A DNA stretch of 64,000 bases. Source: Micromonospora lupini. GTDB lineage: Bacteria; Actinomycetota; Actinomycetes; Mycobacteriales; Micromonosporaceae. Under the pieces are notes generated by a model. That model searched no databases. It saw only the letters and a list, made by a program, of their open reading frames with translations, and was not told the DNA's origin. Every line of letters begins with the position of its first letter. Position 1 is the stretch's first letter. The position numbers were made by a program, and so were the translations under genes. Positions 35,998 through 46,631 of this stretch are shown piece by piece. Location: NCBI RefSeq assembly GCF_026342015.1, contig NZ_JAPENL010000001.1:1612001-1676000 (forward strand), written 5' to 3'.

Positions 35998-37782
35998 TCA
36001 GAGATGGTAGACAAGCGTGCCATCGAGATCCTCCCGGGTGATGCCCAGCCCGTCGATGGGTCGGGCGGCGATGCCGTCCCACGGCGTCCCCGCGGCGCGG
36101 CTCGGCACCACCACCACCGATCGCACGCCTATCCCCCGCAGGTACGTCACGCTGCCCGCATCGGGGAACGACGCCACGGCGGTCCGGGTCTGCGCCTGGC
36201 TGACCGGCTCGAACCCGGCCAGACCGTTTGTCACCCGCGGGAACCCGTCGGTCGTCCACAACATGTACGTCAGATCGCCCACGCCGCCGGCCGGCAGCAC
36301 CAGGATCGGGTCCTGCGCCGTCCGCATCGCGGCAGGCGGCTGTGGCACGGTCGGGTGGGGCGTCCGGTTGACGCCCTCCAGGGTGACCATTGTCAACGGC
36401 ACCAGCAGGACCAGCGGCGTGATGATCCGGGTCCACTGGCGGGGTGAGGACTCGCGCAGCGACTCGGCAAGCGCCGTCACCGCTCCGGCGGCCAGCACCG
36501 CCAGCAGCAGGCTCGTCCAGTGCATCATTCGCCCGGGTGTGCGCAGCGCGTCCCAGCCCGGCAGGAGCGTGGACAGGGTCAGGTAGCCGGGGTCGCCGTC
36601 ACCGCCGAGGGTGGCGCCCAGGCCCAGCAGCACCGTACCGAGCACGCCGAGCCCCAGCGCGACCCGGTGCCGGACCGGATACGCCGAGAGGAACAGCCCC
36701 GCCGCGGCCAGCCCGATCAGCATCATCCCCGGCAGCAGCGCCATCTCCGGCGGCCAGGACAGCTGTTCGCGTGCCCCGGCGTGCCGCTCGCCCCACAACC
36801 ACGAGTCCGCCGGCGCGGTGACGAACCCGATCAGCGGAGGCGAGAACATCTTCGTCCAGTCAAGCGTCCGCTCGGCCTGCGGGTTGAGATCGACGACGCG
36901 CAGGTAGACCATGCCCAGCAGCAGCGTCACCGCGCCGAACGCACCCCCACCGAGCAGATCCGCGAGCAGCAGCCGCCGGCCGAACGGCGGACGCTCCCGC
37001 CGCCGCCACCAGGACCAGCCGTAGCAACCCGCCGACACCAGCACCGCGGCCAGCAGGAAGTACACGAGTGGCAGGCCGATGCCGAAGCCGAGGCTGATCT
37101 GCCAGGCGGCGACGAGCCACCCGGCCAAGGCCCAGCCGGGTCGTCGTAGCTCCGGCCGGTACCCGTGGCGCAGCGACCAGCCGTGGCCACGGGCCAGCAT
37201 CGCCAGGGACAGCGCGATTCCCGCGCTGGACAGGATGTTCAGGTGCCCGGAGTGCGCCAACCGCCAGGGCGCGTACGCCCACGCGACGGCGGCGACCGCC
37301 CCGCCCCACCGATTCGCGCCGAGCTGCCGCGCCAGCGCGTACGCCCCGAGGGACGCCAGCGCGTGCAGCAGCACGTACAGCACGTTGTATCGGACGACGG
37401 CGGCCCCGAAGCCGGAGCCGAGCAGCCCGATCGGGGCGTAGCCGAGCAGGGTGTCGCTGTAGGCGTACGTGTACTTCTCGGGGTAGAACGTGTTGGAGTC
37501 CCAGAGGCCGGCCGGGTTGCTCAGCAGGGCGTGCCCCGACCAGGCGACCTGCCACGCCTGCAACAGCGGGTCGCCCAGGTCGCCGGGGATCGTGCTCGCC
37601 GGGTGCCGCAGCGTCGGCCAGGTCAGCACCGCCGCCAGCAGCAGGCTCGCCAGCACTGCCACGGTCCATTCGGAACGGGCCCACTGCCATCGTCCCCAGT
37701 CGGCCGGTGGCCGATCGTCGGAGGTCGGCTCGGGCGGCACGTTCTCCGTGGTCGGTGGCGGGGTGGCGGACCGGATAATCAT
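35998..37782 (-). CDS. multi-pass membrane protein, probable GT-C glycosyltransferase
   Basis: 594 aa from ATG 37782, which has GGAGAG 12 nt upstream. About 11-12 transmembrane helices, with a first outer loop rich in acidic and aromatic residues (TIPGDLGDPLLQAWQVAWSG, the DxD-like DLGD after helix 1) and a later soluble C-terminal domain with RTAVASFPDAGSVTYLRGIGVRSVVV. This architecture is that of lipid-linked-sugar-dependent GT-C enzymes. It is transcribed with the GT2 gene 60 bp downstream, so the pair probably decorates a cell-wall polymer or glycoprotein. Function is inferred from topology and neighbourhood. Confidence 0.82.
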   Translation of the reverse strand: MIIRSATPPPTTENVPPEPTSDDRPPADWGRWQWARSEWTVAVLASLLLAAVLTWPTLRHPASTIPGDLGDPLLQAWQVAWSGHALLSNPAGLWDSNTFYPEKYTYAYSDTLLGYAPIGLLGSGFGAAVVRYNVLYVLLHALASLGAYALARQLGANRWGGAVAAVAWAYAPWRLAHSGHLNILSSAGIALSLAMLARGHGWSLRHGYRPELRRPGWALAGWLVAAWQISLGFGIGLPLVYFLLAAVLVSAGCYGWSWWRRRERPPFGRRLLLADLLGGGAFGAVTLLLGMVYLRVVDLNPQAERTLDWTKMFSPPLIGFVTAPADSWLWGERHAGAREQLSWPPEMALLPGMMLIGLAAAGLFLSAYPVRHRVALGLGVLGTVLLGLGATLGGDGDPGYLTLSTLLPGWDALRTPGRMMHWTSLLLAVLAAGAVTALAESLRESSPRQWTRIITPLVLLVPLTMVTLEGVNRTPHPTVPQPPAAMRTAQDPILVLPAGGVGDLTYMLWTTDGFPRVTNGLAGFEPVSQAQTRTAVASFPDAGSVTYLRGIGVRSVVVVPSRAAGTPWDGIAARPIDGLGITREDLDGTLVYHL

Positions 37783-37894
37783 GAAATAGATGCTCTCCAA
37801 TAGTCCCGGGCTTGTCCATCCGCTGTCCGAAGCGTGGATGTGCAGGCACCGGGTTCAACGATCGTGTAGCGATGGGCGTCGCCGTCAGCGGCGA

Positions 37895-37927
37895 CGGTGG
37901 CGCGGACGAGGTGCGTCCGCGCCACCG
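37895..37927 (-). terminator. hairpin after GH10
   Basis: CGGTGGCGCGGACG (37895-37908) pairs perfectly with CGTCCGCGCCACCG (37914-37927), 5-nt loop. It stops the GH10 transcript before the GT-C gene. Confidence 0.8.
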
Positions 37928-37953
37928 CGCTGCCGGTTCAGCGGGTCAGGAGG

Positions 37954-40025
<2,072 letters not shown>

Positions 40026-40832
40026 GTGAGGCGGCCGAAGCGGTGTCTGCCGCCGGCGGCTCTCGGCGCGGCGGCGTTCGGGGCGGCGGCGCTGGGGGCG
40101 GCAGCCCTCGGCGTGACCCTCGGCGCCGAGCCCGCGCACGCCGACCCGTCGCCGTCGCCGACCACCCGCGCGCCGACCGAGGACGCCACCGCGGCGGGGA
40201 TCGTCGGGTCGCTGCTGCACGACGTGGTCGAGACGCCGCTGGACATCGACCTACCCCTGCCGACCGCCCTCCCCCTTCCCGTGCCGACGACCCTTCCCCT
40301 GCCGGTGCCGACGACCCTCCCCCTGCCCGTTCCGACCGGCACCGCCGCGCCGACTGTCGAACCCTCGACCGCCGCGCCAACCCGACGCCCTCGTGCACGG
40401 CTGTCGACCCCGCCGCCAGTCGCGCCCGTCCCCTCGGAGTCGCCGGCCGCACGCCCCACCTCGCCACCACCGCAGGCCCCGCTGACGGCGAGGGCGTCGG
40501 TTGCCGGCCTCCCCCGCAACGCCAGCGGTCGCGCGCCGACTCGTACGCCTGCCGCGATGACAGCTCAGCCGCTGCCGGCGCCGTCCCGTCCCGTCGGTCC
40601 CCTGCCGGGGCAACCGGCGCTGGTGCCGGCATTCGCGTCCGCGCCCGCGGGAACCGGCGCCGGCGGGCTCGACCAGTCGGCGTCCGCGACCGACGGACCG
40701 CCGGCCGTCGCACCGCTGCACCGTGGGCGCGCGGTCCTCCCCTTCGACAGCCACGCCGCCAGTCGACCCGTGGAGCGGGGTCCCCCGCCGCCACGGCAGC
40801 TCCTGATCTTCCACAGGCGTCCACTGCGTTGA
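40026..40832 (+). CDS. proline-rich secreted or cell-wall protein of unknown function
   Basis: 268 aa from GTG 40026. A plausible signal peptide follows (RRPKRCLPPAALG, an Ala-Gly core, AHADPSPSP). The mature part is low-complexity Pro/Ala/Thr, with PLPVPTTL repeated three times at about 80-105. No domain and no sorting motif. The ribosome site is weak. Pro-rich composition makes all frames look open here, so the call rests on the signal peptide and its position 12 bp before the next gene. It may be a wall-spanning or linker-like protein. Confidence 0.5.
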   Translation: MRRPKRCLPPAALGAAAFGAAALGAAALGVTLGAEPAHADPSPSPTTRAPTEDATAAGIVGSLLHDVVETPLDIDLPLPTALPLPVPTTLPLPVPTTLPLPVPTGTAAPTVEPSTAAPTRRPRARLSTPPPVAPVPSESPAARPTSPPPQAPLTARASVAGLPRNASGRAPTRTPAAMTAQPLPAPSRPVGPLPGQPALVPAFASAPAGTGAGGLDQSASATDGPPAVAPLHRGRAVLPFDSHAASRPVERGPPPPRQLLIFHRRPLR

Positions 40833-40844
40833 TCAGGAGAGATC

Positions 40845-41126
40845 ATGGAACTAGCCGTTATCTGGGTGCCCGCCGACATCGAGCCGTCGGAGCACGCCAT
40901 CACGATGTGTCTTGACCACCTGCGCCGACATGACTACCGGTTGAACGGGATCATGCGGGCATCGTGGGAGAGGGTCGAGCAGAAGATGGTCGACGGGGAG
41001 GTGGACGTCGTCGTGATCGCCGACCTCGCCCATCTACCGCCGGACCGGTCACCCCGGATCGAGGTGGCCGCCACTGTGTCGAGCGCCGACGAGGCCCGCC
41101 CGGTGTCCGGCACAGACCTCGGCTGA
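40845..41126 (+). CDS. small protein resembling a degenerate serine-recombinase N-domain
   Basis: 93 aa, ATG 40845 after GGAGAG. AVIWVPADIEPSEHAITMC, RRHDYRLNGIMR and GEVDVVVIADLAHLPPDRSP follow the order of strands and helices seen in the resolvase N-terminal domain (IYxRvS ... GYxvvg ... dVVVvasrDRLsR), but the catalytic Ser and Arg are absent and there is no DNA-binding part. Such short proteins occur in Micromonosporaceae. Its role is unknown; a regulatory or purely structural fold is possible. A strong hairpin follows. Confidence 0.7.
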   Translation: MELAVIWVPADIEPSEHAITMCLDHLRRHDYRLNGIMRASWERVEQKMVDGEVDVVVIADLAHLPPDRSPRIEVAATVSSADEARPVSGTDLG

Positions 41127-41128
41127 CA

Positions 41129-41170
41129 CGACGAAGCGCCCCGTCCACAGCAGGACGGGGCGCTTCGTCG
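41129..41170. terminator. perfect 18-bp bidirectional terminator
   Basis: CGACGAAGCGCCCCGTCC (41129-41146) pairs with GGACGGGGCGCTTCGTCG (41153-41170), loop ACAGCA. It ends both the small plus-strand gene and the six-gene minus-strand operon. Confidence 0.9.
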
Positions 41171-41185
41171 AGCCGTCGGGCCCGC

Positions 41186-41572
41186 TCAGGCGGGGTCCGC
41201 GGCTGGTTCGGAGACATGGGCGGTGACGATCCGCCAGCCGACGGGCAGGCGTACCCAGGTCTGGGTCTGCCGCCCGGTGGCGGCGGTGCCGGCGTACCCG
41301 AATCGGGTCGTCACGACCGCGAGGTCCGCGCCGAACGTGCTGATCGTCGGGTCGACCAGCCGGCGGCCGGCCGGCAGCGGTGGCTGCGCCGCCCGCCACT
41401 TGCGCTGCTCGTCCAACCCGTACTGGTGGTCGGCCAGGCCGAAGCGCACAGTCCGGTCGGAGTCCCAGAAGTACCCGCAGACACCCTCGGCGTCGCCGTC
41501 GGCCAGCGCCCGCTCGTAGCCGGCGAAAGCCGCCGCCACCTCGGCGACCACGTCAGTCCGGTCGATCTCCAT
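41186..41572 (-). CDS. atzH: AtzH-like 1-carboxybiuret decarboxylase (DUF3225, SnoaL-like fold)
   Basis: 128 aa from ATG 41572; further upstream the frame is open but not coding. It matches the AtzH family of the cyanuric-acid pathway: VAAAFAGYERALADGD, YFWDSDRTVRFG, TFGADLAVVTTRFGY, and TGRQTQTWVRLPVGWRIVTAHVS at the C-terminus. Tyr19 and Arg43 are 24 residues apart, the same spacing as the essential Tyr22 and Arg46 I recall for AtzH. The enzyme removes CO2 from 1-carboxybiuret to give biuret in the cytoplasm. It is the last gene of the allophanate hydrolase operon, 80 bp after the permease, and a strong terminator follows it. Another NTF2-fold role is possible, but the neighbours make AtzH the best call. 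Confidence 0.85.
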   Translation of the reverse strand: MEIDRTDVVAEVAAAFAGYERALADGDAEGVCGYFWDSDRTVRFGLADHQYGLDEQRKWRAAQPPLPAGRRLVDPTISTFGADLAVVTTRFGYAGTAATGRQTQTWVRLPVGWRIVTAHVSEPAADPA

Positions 41573-41652
41573 GCGGTACGTCCTCTCGATCCGTCGGGTC
41601 GGCGCCGGCCGGCCGGTGGGGAGGCGTCGGCATACCCACCGGGCCTGCCGGC

Positions 41653-43296
41653 TCAGCCGCTCAGGGCCGACGTCCTCTGCTCGGCCTCCGCACGATCGGT
41701 GGCGGGATCGGGGCTGGTGGGGGCGGCCGGACCGGGTGTCCGGTCCAGCTCGGCCTCCTCCGGTTCGGGATCGCGCGGTGTGGGGCGACCGAGCGCGAAG
41801 ATCACACAGATCGCCGCGACGAAGAGATAGCCGAGCGCGACCTGTCCGTTGGCGTTCCACTCGATCCGTTCACCGTGGATCAGCCCGATGAACGAGAGCA
41901 CCGCGCCGGTGCCGGCGAAGATCGCCGCCCGGACGAACCGCTTGTCGATGATGAAGACCACCACCGCGCCGAGCACCAGGCCGGCGAGGATGGCGCCCCG
42001 GCCGAGCACCAGCAGCCCGTCGTACACCACGCCGGCGCCGTTGAGAGCGTCGTCGCCGACAGCGGCGGCGCTGGTGCCGGCCGCCGCCAACGCGTTGTCG
42101 ATCTGACCTGTCGCCCAGGCCGCGATGTTGGGAATCAGCGCGGCGACCACCGCCGCGGCGTGCGCCCGTGGGGTCGCCTGGAACGCCTGCGCCCCGATCA
42201 ACAGACCGATGTAGAGCAGGATCGGCACGATGGCCGCCGTCGGGAAGATCGCCGCGAGCAGCCCGAACATGCCGAGGAAGCAGAGCACCGCGATGACCAC
42301 GCCGGTCGCCATCGAGTAGCCGCTGCGGCCGCCAGCGGCCTTCCAGCCGGGGTGGCCGACGTAGACGGCGGGCGGGAACGGCGACCCGAGCGCCGCGCCG
42401 ATGACCGCGCCCGCGCCGTCGGCCAGCAGCACACTGCGCAGGTTGTAGTTGTCCCCGGCGGTGGCCGCGCTCTCCACGTTCGTCATGCCCTCGGTGAAGT
42501 TGTAGACGCCGAGCGGAATCGCCGTCGCCAGCAACGGCGCCATGTCGGCCAGTCCGGTGAACAGCAGGTCCAGCTTGAACGAGGGTACGGCGAACGCGAT
42601 GTCCCGTGCCGCGGCCGTGACGTCGGGCACCGACATCGCCCCGCCGGCCCAGCCGATCGCGGTGCCCACCAGCAGCGCCGCGAGCCCGATCGGAAAGTTG
42701 AACGGCAGCTTCACGTCGGTGAGCAGACCGATCAGCAGCAACGCGAAGACCGGCAGGGCGACCCAGGCCATGCGCCACATCTGCCCGGCCGGGTTCATCG
42801 AGATGAAGGTGATCGAGATCCCCGCGAGGGTGCCGAGCAGCGCGGCCCGGGGCGCGTACCGGCGGATGTAGGGCCCGACGAACGCGCCGATCAGCACGAT
42901 CACGCCGATGATGAAGGCCCACGCCAGCCCGGCCTCCCAGGCCCGCACCGGATCCTGGGTGCGCAGGTAGATGGGCAGCATGATGACGAAGATGACGATG
43001 AACATGTGCGGCACGCTCGGCCCGTACGGCAGGGCCGTCACGTCGGAACGGTTCTCCCGGCGGGCGAGGCGGCGGGCCAGATAGGTGTAGTAGACGTTGC
43101 CCGCGACCAGGGCGATGCCGAGTGCCGGCAGGATCGTGCCGAACACCTCCCCCTCGGGGAGGTTCACCACGGCGATGCAGAGCCCGGTCAGGGTGAGCAC
43201 GTTGACCAGGACGTTGACGCCGAAACCGAAGAACGCGTTGGTGTCGCCGCGCACCCAGAACGGGAGCGGGACGACTGTGGACTTCGTGGAGACCAT
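41653..43296 (-). CDS. NCS2-family (AzgA/xanthine-uracil type) permease
   Basis: 547 aa, about 12-14 transmembrane helices. WVRGDTNAFFGFGVNVLVN and SDVTALPYGPSVP at the start, GVYNFTEGMTNVESAATAGDNYN in the centre (the NCS2 substrate-binding helix with a Glu-x-Met-x-Asn-x-Glu core) and ALGSPFPPAVYVGHPGWKAAGG. A hydrophilic Pro/Glu tail follows helix 14. NCS2 proteins move purines or pyrimidines with protons or sodium. Here, between a BiuH-type hydrolase pair and AtzH, it probably imports triuret, biuret, cyanuric acid or a purine breakdown product. It starts 12 bp after the upstream hydrolase. Confidence 0.93.
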   Translation of the reverse strand: MVSTKSTVVPLPFWVRGDTNAFFGFGVNVLVNVLTLTGLCIAVVNLPEGEVFGTILPALGIALVAGNVYYTYLARRLARRENRSDVTALPYGPSVPHMFIVIFVIMLPIYLRTQDPVRAWEAGLAWAFIIGVIVLIGAFVGPYIRRYAPRAALLGTLAGISITFISMNPAGQMWRMAWVALPVFALLLIGLLTDVKLPFNFPIGLAALLVGTAIGWAGGAMSVPDVTAAARDIAFAVPSFKLDLLFTGLADMAPLLATAIPLGVYNFTEGMTNVESAATAGDNYNLRSVLLADGAGAVIGAALGSPFPPAVYVGHPGWKAAGGRSGYSMATGVVIAVLCFLGMFGLLAAIFPTAAIVPILLYIGLLIGAQAFQATPRAHAAAVVAALIPNIAAWATGQIDNALAAAGTSAAAVGDDALNGAGVVYDGLLVLGRGAILAGLVLGAVVVFIIDKRFVRAAIFAGTGAVLSFIGLIHGERIEWNANGQVALGYLFVAAICVIFALGRPTPRDPEPEEAELDRTPGPAAPTSPDPATDRAEAEQRTSALSG

Positions 43297-43308
43297 GGCT
43301 GCTCCCGG

Positions 43309-44001
43309 TCAGGAAGAGGGCTGCAACGCGGACGTGGTGGACAGCGCGACGCGTACCTGCGCCGAGTCGGCTACCCAGCCGAAGATCCCGCCCTGGGCGG
43401 CGATCATGTCGAGTCCCACCCGCTGGAACTCCGGGAAGTAGGAGCCGACGCAGTCGGCGAGCACGAGGCACTCGTACCCGCGGTCGTTGGCCTCCCGGAC
43501 TGTGGTGTGCACGCACACCTCGGTGGTGACCCCGGTGACCAGGAGGCTGCGGATGCCCCGTTCGGCGAGCAGGGCATCCAGGTCGGTGGCGTAGAAGGCC
43601 CCCTTGCCGGGCTTGTCGATCACCGACTCGCCGGGCAGCGGCGCCAACTCGTCGACGATGTCGTGGCCGTACTCGCCGCGGATCAGGATCCGGCCCTTGG
43701 GGCCGGGGTCGCCGATCCGCATGCTCGGTGCGCCCCGGCTGAGCTTGGCCGGCGGGCAGTCGGACAGGTCGGGCAGGTGACCCTCGCGGGTGTGCACGAT
43801 GGTCAGGCCGACGGCGCGGGCATCGGCCAGCAGGGCCGCGAGCGGCGCGATCGTCGTGCGTAACTTGCTGACGTCGTTGCCCAGGCTCGCACCGAACCCG
43901 CCGGGCTCCAGGAAGTCACGCTGCATGTCGATGACGAGCAGCGCGGTGGTCGAGATGTCGAAGGAGTACGGGCCGGGCCGCGCGGCGGCGACTGTCGACA
44001 T
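43309..44001 (-). CDS. isochorismatase-fold cysteine hydrolase, candidate triuret hydrolase
   Basis: 230 aa. The catalytic triad of the family is present: Asp25 in VIDMQRDF, Lys130 in VIDKPGKGAF, Cys163 in GVTTEVCVHTT. It is a diverged paralogue of the BiuH-like protein encoded 9 bp upstream, but the substrate-loop differs: DCPPAKLSRGAPSMRIGDPG here against DLPANKRWRSARIGAEIG in BiuH, and VGSYFPEFQRVGLDMIAAQGG replaces the ATDKANHDAALHMVTMQGG stretch. TrtA, the triuret hydrolase, belongs to this family and makes carboxybiuret, the substrate of AtzH. That gives this gene a logical slot in the operon. The alternative is another ureido or isochorismatase-like amidohydrolase. Confidence 0.8.
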   Translation of the reverse strand: MSTVAAARPGPYSFDISTTALLVIDMQRDFLEPGGFGASLGNDVSKLRTTIAPLAALLADARAVGLTIVHTREGHLPDLSDCPPAKLSRGAPSMRIGDPGPKGRILIRGEYGHDIVDELAPLPGESVIDKPGKGAFYATDLDALLAERGIRSLLVTGVTTEVCVHTTVREANDRGYECLVLADCVGSYFPEFQRVGLDMIAAQGGIFGWVADSAQVRVALSTTSALQPSS

Positions 44002-44010
44002 GGGCGCACC

Positions 44011-44700
44011 TCACTTCGCCGTGGCGGCGATGACGTCGTCGGATGTGGTGACGCAGCCGAAGACGCCGCCCTGCATGGTCACCATGTGCAGTGCCGCGTC
44101 GTGGTTGGCCTTGTCGGTGGCGCCGGTGCAGTCGGAGAGGACCAGGCACTCGTACCCCCGGTCGTTGGCCTCGCGCATCGTCGTGTGCACGCAGACGTCC
44201 GTGGTGATCCCGGTGAGGATCAGGTGGGTGATGCCCCGGGTACGGAGCACCAGGTCGAGGTTGGTGGCGTAGAAGGCGCCCTTGCCCGGCTTGTCGATGA
44301 TCACTTCGCCGGGCACCGGGGCGACCTCGGGCACGATCTCCCAACCCGGCTCGCCCCGGACCAGGATCCGGCCGGCCGGACCTGCCGCTCCGATCTCGGC
44401 ACCGATACGCGCCGACCGCCACCGCTTGTTCGCCGGCAGGTCGGACAGTTGCGGATCGTGCCCCTCCCGGGTGTGCACGACGAGCATCCCGAGCGACCGG
44501 GCGTGCTCCAGCAGCCGGGCGGTGGCCGGCAGGCCGGCCCGGGTGAGGCCGATGTCGTAACCCATCGCGTCGACGTAGCCGCCCGGTCCGCAGAAGTCGA
44601 TCTGCCAGTCGATGCAGAGCAGTGCGGTACGCGCGGTGTCCGCTGCGCCGTCGTACGGCCACGGGTAGGGGTTGGCCGGTACCGGCCCGATGCTGCCCAT
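44011..44700 (-). CDS. biuH: biuret hydrolase BiuH
   Basis: 229 aa from ATG 44700 (GGAGG and GAGAGG upstream); the frame continues far upstream through atzF but only as a shadow. It resembles Rhizobium BiuH almost throughout: NPYPWPYDGA, DWQIDFCGPGGYVDAMGYD, HTREGHDPQLSDLPANKRWR, RILVRGEPGWEIVPE, IDKPGKGAFYATNLD. The triad Asp31, Lys137 and Cys170 keeps the spacing known for BiuH (Asp36, Lys142, Cys175). It hydrolyses biuret to allophanate and ammonia; allophanate is then the substrate of the AtzF encoded next to it, 38 bp upstream. One of the firmest functional calls in the operon. Confidence 0.93.
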   Translation of the reverse strand: MGSIGPVPANPYPWPYDGAADTARTALLCIDWQIDFCGPGGYVDAMGYDIGLTRAGLPATARLLEHARSLGMLVVHTREGHDPQLSDLPANKRWRSARIGAEIGAAGPAGRILVRGEPGWEIVPEVAPVPGEVIIDKPGKGAFYATNLDLVLRTRGITHLILTGITTDVCVHTTMREANDRGYECLVLSDCTGATDKANHDAALHMVTMQGGVFGCVTTSDDVIAATAK

Positions 44701-44738
44701 CCTCTCGCCTCCTGTCGTGATCGCTGGTGCCGCCCGCG

Positions 44739-46541
44739 TCAGCGCCGGGCGGCGGAACGGCGGTAGGCCCGCCACCCACCGCTGGCGCTGATGTCCTCGG
44801 CCTGCGGGCCCGCGGCATACGCCTCGCAGAGGAAACCGAGCACGTCCCGCCCGTCGTGCAGGCGGACCCAACCGAGTGAGAGAGGTGCCGGCACGCCTGC
44901 CAGCAACCCACCGACCGCGGCGCTGGGCAGCCGCCACAGCTCGACCTCGATGGGATGGCCAGACGGCCCGTCCGGGGCGGTGCGGACCAGACCGGGCAGC
45001 CCCTCGCCATCGGGCGTGTCCATCCGGTAGAGCCGGTAGAGCGGCGCGGTGCGGGCGGTGCCGGCGAGGACCGCGCCGTGCCCGACCAGCTCGCCGTTGC
45101 GGGACTCGCCCGCCAGGTGCCGACCGACCACGGCGATCAGCACGTCCGCCGAGCGCTGCGCCGGCGGTGAGCTGGCCTCGACAGCCCCGGTCGGCGTGCC
45201 GCCCTCGGTGAGGGTGGCGGCCAGCCTGGCCAGAGTGGTGTCGCTGAACGCCGGGCCGAGCAGGGTCAGGCTCGCCGGCCGACCGGTGGCGGTGAATCCG
45301 TTGGGTACGGTCACCGCGGCCAGGTCGAGCAGGTTCGCGAACTGCGTGTAGCGGCCGAGCGTGGCGTTGCGGCCGATCGGGTCCTCGGCGATCTCGTCGA
45401 GCGTGAACGTGGTGCCGACGGTGGGCACGACCACCACGTCGACGTCCTGCCAGAGCTTGTCGACCTGCGCGCGCAGCTCGCGTAGCCGGTGCTGGCCCCG
45501 GAAGGCGTCGAGCGCGTCGTAGCCCCACCCGGTCTCCAGCACGGCCCGGGTGACCGCGAGGACCGACTCCGGGTGTGACCGCAGGAAACCGCCAAGCGCG
45601 ACGAGCCGCTCGGCCACCCAGGGCCCCTGGTAGAGCAGGTCCCCCGCCGCGAAGAAGGCGCCGAGCGGCACCGACCGCGGGGACCCGACGAGGGTTCGCA
45701 GCAGTTGCACGCCGGCGGCGAACCGGGCTTCCTGCCCGGTGTCGCCGAAGAATTCGAGGTCTTCTGCCTGCGGCACCCCGAGGCGTAGGGTCCCCGGCAT
45801 GCGGGGAACCACCCGCTCCGCCGGCAACGGACGTCCCCACGGGTCGGCCGAGGTGACGGCACGGGCGGCGTGCAGCACGTCGAGCGCGCCGGCCACGTCG
45901 GGGGCAAAGACCGACACGCAGTCGAGCGAGCGGCAGGCCGGCACCACGCCGGCAGTGCTGAGCAGACCGCGGGTGGGCTTGAGGCCGACGATCCCGTTGA
46001 GCGCCGCCGGCACCCGGCCGGAACCGGCCGTGTCCGTGCCCAGGGCGAAGCTGACCTGGCCGGTGGCCACCGCGACCGCGGAGCCGGAGCTGGAGCCGCC
46101 GGAGATGAGGCCGCCGCCGAAGACGCTCTGGCAACTGCCGTACGGCGAGCGGGCACCCGTGAGACCGGTGGCGAACTGGTCCAGGTTGGTCTTGCCGACG
46201 AGGAGCGCGCCGGCGTCGAGCAGTCGGCGCACCACCGGCGCGTCCTCCGCGGCCAGGTATCCGAAGTCGGGGCAGCCGGCCGTGGTGACCATGCCTGCCA
46301 CGTCGATGTTGTCCTTGACCGCGAACGGGATCCCGTACAGCGGAAGTGCCGGATCACCGTGGCGGGCCAGCGACTCGGCCCGTTCGCGCAGGCGGTCGGC
46401 CGGGACGGTGCTGATCCAGACCGGCTCGCCGTCACGCCCGGCCAGGCCGTCCAGGATGCGCTCGGCCTGGTCGACAGGGGTGCGGCTCCCCCCGTGGTAC
46501 GCCGTCCGAAGCTCCGAAATGGACTCGACTCGTTCTGGCAT
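44739..46541 (-). CDS. atzF: allophanate hydrolase AtzF
   Basis: 600 aa, about the full length of AtzF. The amidase-signature domain has Lys76 in FAVKDNID, cis-Ser150 in ISGGSSSGSAV and nucleophile Ser174 in DTAGSGRVPA; the 74 and 24 residue gaps equal those of AtzF (Lys91, Ser165, Ser189). A C-terminal domain of about 140 residues (PLYRLYRMDTPDGEGLPGLV to DGRDVLGFLCEAYAA) matches the allophanate hydrolase C-domain. It converts allophanate to two ammonia and CO2. It is the first structural gene after the GntR gene; no Shine-Dalgarno is visible, so its message may be leaderless. Urea carboxylase is not encoded here, which points to biuret and not urea as the source. Confidence 0.94.
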   Translation of the reverse strand: MPERVESISELRTAYHGGSRTPVDQAERILDGLAGRDGEPVWISTVPADRLRERAESLARHGDPALPLYGIPFAVKDNIDVAGMVTTAGCPDFGYLAAEDAPVVRRLLDAGALLVGKTNLDQFATGLTGARSPYGSCQSVFGGGLISGGSSSGSAVAVATGQVSFALGTDTAGSGRVPAALNGIVGLKPTRGLLSTAGVVPACRSLDCVSVFAPDVAGALDVLHAARAVTSADPWGRPLPAERVVPRMPGTLRLGVPQAEDLEFFGDTGQEARFAAGVQLLRTLVGSPRSVPLGAFFAAGDLLYQGPWVAERLVALGGFLRSHPESVLAVTRAVLETGWGYDALDAFRGQHRLRELRAQVDKLWQDVDVVVVPTVGTTFTLDEIAEDPIGRNATLGRYTQFANLLDLAAVTVPNGFTATGRPASLTLLGPAFSDTTLARLAATLTEGGTPTGAVEASSPPAQRSADVLIAVVGRHLAGESRNGELVGHGAVLAGTARTAPLYRLYRMDTPDGEGLPGLVRTAPDGPSGHPIEVELWRLPSAAVGGLLAGVPAPLSLGWVRLHDGRDVLGFLCEAYAAGPQAEDISASGGWRAYRRSAARR

Positions 46542-46563
46542 ACTGTCGATTGTCGACCGTTCT

Positions 46564-46590
46564 GTTACAGGGAATCACGCGCTCTGTAAC
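46564..46590 (-). promoter_or_regulatory. inverted repeat GTTACAG-N13-CTGTAAC, candidate GntR operator
   Basis: Seven-base arms (46564-46570 and 46584-46590) lie between the gntR stop and the atzF start; CTGTTACAG (46562-46570) is itself a palindrome of the TNGTNNNACNA kind used by FCD-type GntR proteins. It falls where the atzF promoter should be. Confidence 0.65.
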
Positions 46591-46631
46591 GAGGACATGA
46601 CGGCACGCCTAGCGCGTCCGCCCGTCGTCGG

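Noticed and set aside
41380..43863. 827-codon plus-strand frame opposite the permease and hydrolase
   Set aside because: Antisense shadow of genes with strong family evidence; highly charged nonsense composition.
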